DNA of 25,920 bases from Phallusia fumigata (Eukaryota > Chordata > Ascidiacea > Phlebobranchia > Ascidiidae): positions 1 to 25,920 of the forward strand of contig QXVZ01017029.1 of NCBI GenBank assembly GCA_008931825.1, given 5' to 3'. Under the pieces are notes generated by a model. It was given only the letters and a program-made list of their open reading frames with translations, was not told where the DNA came from and did not search any database. This document shows, piece after piece, positions 21,266 through 25,920 of the stretch; within the stretch, counting starts at the first letter, position 1, and each line of letters begins with the position of its first letter. Position numbers and translations under genes: made by a program.

Positions 21266-24200
21266 ATGGTAAGATTAAAAGCAGCTCTCATTCGCGGAGT
21301 CACTGTAATCAGTGGACTGTTACTTGTGCAAAAACTGTATTTGTCGTCGAAAACTCCACAAGACAAATATCATAACACACCGGACAGGTATGGCCAGCAT
21401 GAACAATCGCATCTCAACAATGACGCCATACGAGCGCTTTATAACGACCCTCAAGAAGCACATGTGGCCGAAATGCCAAGGACTACGGCTACAAAACTAC
21501 ACAACCGCCAAGACCTAGCTGTGTTCGACGAGGTGGAAACTGACGACGCTGTTAATTCAGACGAGCTTGAACGCGAAGACCAACCAACAAAGGTTATACC
21601 TGAAGAAGAGTTCGTGTTAATGATGCAGAAAATGCACGGTGGGGCAACGTTAGAAACGCCGACGGATTTTAAACATATTCGAGTGGAAGTGGATGGAATA
21701 GGCTTGTTAACTGTCGAAAAGTACAAGCAGGTCAAGGCGGAAGAGTTTATCAGGGAAAACGCAAATCCTGCAAAGAAAAGTGACTTTCCAGTGAAGCTAA
21801 AGAAATTTCCTGTGAGTACATGAAATATTGCAGATTGCCTACACAAAGTACATACATTTTGAAGATGTTCATAAATTTAAACCATATTCTGTTATCGACT
21901 GTTGGGTCAACTTTGTTTTTTTGCCCGATGTAAGTGTTTAATCGTAGCCAAACCCTTACCACGTATAAGTATAAGTAACTTACTTACTTATACGAAGGAA
22001 ACAGGTGTAAAATACTTTACACATCAGATCATGTATCAAACGTATCCAAATTGAATGGTTTTAAGTCGACTTGTTACAAAAACAGGTTATCTGCATCCAT
22101 TCTTGTTCAACATTTCTAATGGTTACATTTTAATGCACGTTTTATGTCGTTGCATTGTGTTTTTTCATTGTAAACATGCAGGACAACATGGAAAGACCAA
22201 GCCCATATATACTGATTGATGACGACACGAAAACCGTTCATGACGCAGAAGTTAAAGAAGATTGGCAAAATGAAAAAGCCAGAGGTCTGTCGTACGGCGA
22301 CGAGGACATATCTAAGGTAAATGATGTAGGACATTTATAATTCTAAACCAATACAGTCAATTTGTAAATACAAATTTTGTTTATAGTTTTATTGTTCCGC
22401 TTTTTATGTTTTTGTTTTCATTTTCGCAGTTGCCCGAAGTTTTAAGGGTTTTAGAAAGGAACACAATGCCTATTCCAAACATCATGCATTTCATTTGGTT
22501 TTCCTGTCGAAAATTCCGTGTGCATCATTATATCAGGTAAATTTCTGTTTTGACAGAAATAACGCGTGTCCCCATTTAAACAACATTATCCGTGTTTTAG
22601 TCTGCTCAGCGCATGGAAGTTTCAGTCGCCAGAGTTAATTCTCTTTCATACGACTTGCGAGCCCAATGGTTACTACTGGGAATCATTCAAAAGCTTTGCC
22701 AACAGCACACTCAAAATTGTTCAACGCACTCCACCACTGCAGGTGTGGGGAAAACCCATTGGGGTAAGTCCCTTTCCTCTGATTATATGTAGGTTTATTT
22801 CTAAGTGGACCAATTGGTACATATCGCATTTTTTCTGCTTGCTTTGCTGATGACCGCATGTTAGTTCCCCCATGTGCAATCGGGGTAGGATTTGGGCAAT
22901 AGAAGGCGGAGGTATTGGGGTGCAATGTCGTCCCTACAGCATGCATATTGTTTACATGGCATTACAACTGCTGCAAAAGTCGTCGTCAAATTAGCAATAA
23001 CGCTCAAAGCAAAAACACAAACAGTTCTATTTAAAAATCAGCCCATTTCCCCAATTTGCGCAAAAAAACATGGAAAGCACACACGTCTTGATTCAGAGGC
23101 GCTAGTACACTTCAATAACTTGTATCTGGTGTTTCAGAAAGTGGAACATATGTCTGACGTAGCACGTCTTCAAATCTTGCTGGAAGTTGGTGGAATTTAC
23201 ATGGATGACGACCTGNATGTAGGTTTATTTCTAAGTGGACCAATTGGTACATATCGCATTTTTTCTGCTTGCTTTGCTGATGACCGCATGTTAGTTCCCC
23301 CATGTGCAATCGGGGTAGGATTTGGGCAATAGAAGGCGGAGGTATTGGGGTGCAATGTCGTCCCTACAGCATGCATATTGTTTACATGGCATTACAACTG
23401 CTGCAAAAGTCGTCGTCAAATTAGCAATAACGCTCAAAGCAAAAACACAAACAGTTCTATTTAAAAATCAGCCCATTTCCCCAATTTGCGCAAAAAAACA
23501 TGGAAAGCACACACGTCTTGATTCAGAGGCGCTAGTACACTTCAATAACTTGTATCTGGTGTTTCAGAAAGTGGAACATATGTCTGACGTAGCACGTCTT
23601 CAAATCTTGCTGGAAGTTGGTGGAATTTACATGGATGACGACCTGGTTGTCCTTAAATCCCTAGACCCGCTTCGCAAGTTTGACATGGTTCTCGGGGAAG
23701 AAAACTACGACGCAGTCGGTAAAAAATTGATCCTGTAACAAGTTAATAGTATTCAGCCGCAGAAGGCTTTAAAACGTCTAAAACTGAATTGTAAAAATAC
23801 ATGGCAACTGCATTTGAGGCCGTGATTAAGGCAAAATATATAGCCTATTCATATGTTTTGCATCGACCGAACTTAGTAGTTTCTCGGAAACTTGTTTTCA
23901 AACCTAATAATTTTACTCATAAAAACAGCGATCGTCGATGATCACGAACATCAAAAGCCGTGGAGAAAACTATAACACTAATGATTCGGCAATGTTTTTA
24001 GCAAACAGCATTATAATGGCCAACAAGGACTCCTGGTTTCTAAGGCGATGGTATCAGGAATATTCAAACTTCAACGACTCCAGGTGAAATATTCCCCTCG
24101 CCAAAGATAGGGTCTACCGTAGGTCACAATGTAAAACTATTCGTTTCTTTAGATGGAGTGACAGTTCTTGCTTTGTCCCCTGGTCACTATGGCAACTGTT

Positions 24201-24843
24201 TCCCGATACGATTCAAGTCGTGAAAGAGAGAATGCTGCGACCCAACTGGGAAGAAATCCGGTTAATTTATCACGAGCTGTGGGATTGGCACAACAGTTTT
24301 ACTATGCACTTGTACTCAAGGTATAGTAACACGCAGAACTGTAATATTACGTGCTGTACCGAACAGAGCAGGAAAACCTTTTTCTCATCAGCATATTTGG
24401 AACTCTAAAAGTTGGTAATTGACCCAAACGCTTGCGATGCAGACAAGTATTCAACTAGTAGTGCAAAAAACATTTTGTCTGATAAGATGACTGTGGTGGA
24501 AAGTGGGACACAGGTTATGTTATCAACACTTTACCGGCCAAAGTCTGACCACCAAACACAAGTTATCGCTCGAGAATTCGTGTAGCTTAAAATGGGGCGA
24601 CTTAATACTGTTTTAACAACATGTGTTAAACGGTTCTTAGCATTTTTTGTCAACTTGTTTTAATGACTGCACGTCTTTCTGAACCTTGTTTATATTTGCA
24701 GGTTTATGATGAGCATGGAAGGTACGCAGGAAAGAAGTTTAAAAGAACTTTCTATTCTTAACACAACTTATGGACAAATCGCACGTTACGTCATCTGGGA
24801 TGACGCAAGGCCGCGAGATATTACGGATTGGATTTTTCAATAA
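21266..24843 (+). CDS. Type II membrane glycosyltransferase with DXD sugar-binding motif (GT32-like)
   Basis: Likely Golgi glycosyltransferase of the Gly_transf_sug/DXD group; donor and acceptor sugars cannot be told from sequence. Exons: 21266-21811, 22182-22316, 22430-22536, 22601-22763, 23568-23714, 23929-24083, 24153-24320, 24702-24843. Phases agree and total 1563 nt, giving 520 aa. N-terminal signal anchor at about 6-26, then an acidic, variable stem to about 227. The catalytic region opens with IPNIMHFIWF (about 242-251). It contains FHTTCEPNGYYWESFK, then the core ARLQILLEVGGIYMDDDLVV with D340-D342 as the metal/nucleotide-sugar DXD, and later LANSIIMANKDSWFLRRWY. Exon 5 appears twice in this assembly; the 3' copy was used because it alone continues past DDDL. 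The donor after exon 5 is GCA|GTCGGT; the neighbouring GTAAAA would be out of phase with exon 6. A polyadenylation signal follows 27 nt after the stop. Confidence 0.88.
21962..21994. repeat. Small inverted repeat in glycosyltransferase intron 1
   Basis: CGTATAAGTA (21962-21971) and TACTTATACG (21985-21994) are perfect 10-bp inverted arms around a 13-nt spacer made of TAAG/TTAC units. It can form a hairpin; no function is evident. Confidence 0.55.
22787..23645. repeat. Assembly duplication around single N (23216), includes glycosyltransferase exon 5
   Basis: Positions 22787-23215 and 23217-23645 (429 nt each) read the same, separated by one N that cuts the first copy in the DDDL codons of exon 5. 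As read, the gene would have a duplicated, truncated exon 5. Ignoring 22787-23216 restores one intron and one exon. Confidence 0.9.
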
Positions 24844-24869
24844 TTTGTTGTTATTATAGCGTGTCACCC

Positions 24870-24875
24870 AATAAA
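24870..24875 (+). terminator. Polyadenylation signal AATAAA for the glycosyltransferase
   Basis: A canonical AATAAA begins 27 nt after the TAA stop codon and is followed by a T-rich stretch, as expected for cleavage and polyadenylation. Confidence 0.75.
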
Positions 24876-25677
24876 TAATATTTTTTTAATGTTTACTTAT
24901 AAGTTTCGTGTGTTAGATAAACTTTCCCGCCAAAAGTAGAGTCTTAAGCAATGCAATTAATTCAAAGAAACCTTTTTTGTTGCATTGTTGTTAAAGTGGG
25001 TTAAAGTTCATGAACAGCATGCAAAAAGCATGACAGTGGGGTGATTCATTGTTATTTGTTACCACATAAACAACACCAAAAACTTTTCAAAACATTCCTG
25101 TTCGCTAAATGCAACCGCGGGTCAGTTTGATTGGTCGTCAGCCGCCATTCGTAAATTGTCGGCAGCTGCGCGCGTTTTATGAAGCCGGAGAAAACAACGA
25201 TTACGGTGATGCACTAAAAGGAAAATAAAGGGAAGGTAGATCAGAAACAGTCAAAATGTTTTTTAGCCAAACTAATTGTGGCAAGTGTTTCAAGATTTAC
25301 CAAAAAATTACAAAACCTTTTAACCTAGATCCCCAATAGGGGCAATAATGCAAAGGTAGAAAAAGTGAATTGTTTACTATGTTTGGTGTAGTTTGGTCTA
25401 TTGGGAACTTCCAAGTTAAAAGCCATTGTCAAAGTCAATCTTTCTCTGCTTCTCAATTTCCTCTTTGAGGCAATTTGTGTTGCAGAGAAGCAGATGTCGC
25501 TGGTTTGCTTGAAACAAAATTGACCTGTGATAAATTTACCTGCTGTTTTAATATGTGTACTTACATATCCAGCACTGGTACCAATCGTAGATACACTGAA
25601 CAATTGTTTCCCTGTTACAAACTAAAAGTATGCTTGAATAGCACCAAAAACTTAGCATAACCAACACCAACAGCACA
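24876..25677. other. Intergenic region and promoter/5' UTR of the ABCA gene
   Basis: About 800 nt between the glycosyltransferase poly(A) signal and the ABCA start codon. At 25131-25150 a reversed CCAAT box (GATTGG) sits next to GCCGCCAT in the only locally GC-rich patch (to about 25190), making this the likeliest core promoter. Open frames on both strands here lack domain or splice support. Confidence 0.4.
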
Positions 25678-25850
25678 ATGGGTGCACTCGACAAGCTGTC
25701 ACTGTTGATCTGGAAGAACTTTCTTCTTCAAAAGCGAAGACCTATTGCAACAGTTGTTGAACTGCTTTTACCAGTTCTATACACAATTATTCTCGTTATC
25801 ATTCGAGATGCAATTGATGTTACCAACCATACCAATATAACAACATGGAG
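25678..25850 (+). CDS. abca3: ABCA3-like ABC transporter, first coding exon (partial)
   Basis: The 57 complete codons start MGALDKLSLLIWKNFLLQKR and continue through VVELLLPVLYTIILVIIR before the donor TGGAG|GTAAAT. The [LI]WKN-x-x-LQKR motif followed directly by the first transmembrane helix is the hallmark N-terminus of full-length ABCA lipid transporters, closest to ABCA3. An extracellular loop begins at about residue 38, with two N-glycosylation sequons (NHT, NIT). The rest, including both nucleotide-binding domains, lies beyond the right edge. ABCA proteins move lipids across membranes of the plasma membrane, endosomes or lamellar bodies. Assignment to ABCA is firm; the exact paralogue is not. 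Confidence 0.85.
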
Positions 25851-25920
25851 GTAAATGGAGTCCCTTTAGTTTGTTCCTTATTTCATCAACTGTTTGACCC
25901 GTTTAACAAGGCTAAACATA

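Noticed and set aside
22892..23332. Long open frame beginning MGNRRRRYWG and repeated at 23322
   Set aside because: The 5' part is intron 4 sequence; only the portion from the acceptor GTTTCAG onward is exon 5. Its repetition is the assembly duplication, not two genes.
1..25920. CRISPR arrays, bacterial operons, phage or viral genes, rRNA
   Set aside because: No regularly spaced repeats, no prokaryotic-style gene packing, and no viral or rRNA signature seen; every supported gene is an intron-containing animal gene.

Overview
The window looks like a piece of a chordate genome outside the vertebrates, most likely an ascidian tunicate of the Ciona type. It is AT-rich. Genes are split into many small exons with short introns and clean GT-AG borders, intergenic spaces are short, and the gene set is animal (NADPH-oxidase organizer, dynactin Arp11, THEM6, ABCA). 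Several start codons have an unpaired 3' splice site just upstream, as expected in a lineage with spliced-leader trans-splicing. The species assignment is inference. All gene models were built by eye from splice sites, reading phase and family resemblance.

Layout, left to right: (1) 1-837, intron or flank of a gene entering from the left, with a hAT-like transposon end and a 43-bp direct repeat. (2) 838-1284 (+), last exon of an unrecognised single-pass membrane protein. (3) 2527-10066 (-), an 11-exon gene for a p47phox/NOXO1-type NADPH-oxidase organizer (PX domain plus two SH3 domains, 529 aa once an assembly duplication is discounted). Its large second intron carries a foldback MITE. (4) 10067-13312, a divergent intergenic region with a tRNA-like SINE relic and two CRE-type octamers. 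(5) 13313-16203 (+), a complete 10-exon ACTR10 (Arp11) gene. (6) 16956-18630 (-), a 3-exon THEM6-like hotdog-fold gene, tail-to-tail with ACTR10, with transposon relics in its introns. (7) 18631-21265, intergenic, with one orphan exon candidate and a small tandem repeat. (8) 21266-24843 (+), an 8-exon Golgi-type glycosyltransferase with a DXD motif (520 aa). (9) 25678-25850 (+), first coding exon of an ABCA3-like transporter that runs off the right edge.

The genes do not form a pathway; this is an ordinary mixed gene neighbourhood. The most interesting biology is the domain order of the oxidase organizer. Its proline-rich motif is at the N-terminus instead of the C-terminus. A long Ser/Arg-rich linker separates the two SH3 domains. 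The protein ends right after SH3B, with no C-terminal autoinhibitory tail.

One technical problem affects the whole window. Three single-N positions (6810, 9883, 23216) are each flanked by near-perfect duplicates of 247, 109 and 429 bp. These look like contig ends that overlap but were never merged. Two of them break real coding sequence in the raw read-out, and both gene models become fully in-frame once one copy is ignored.
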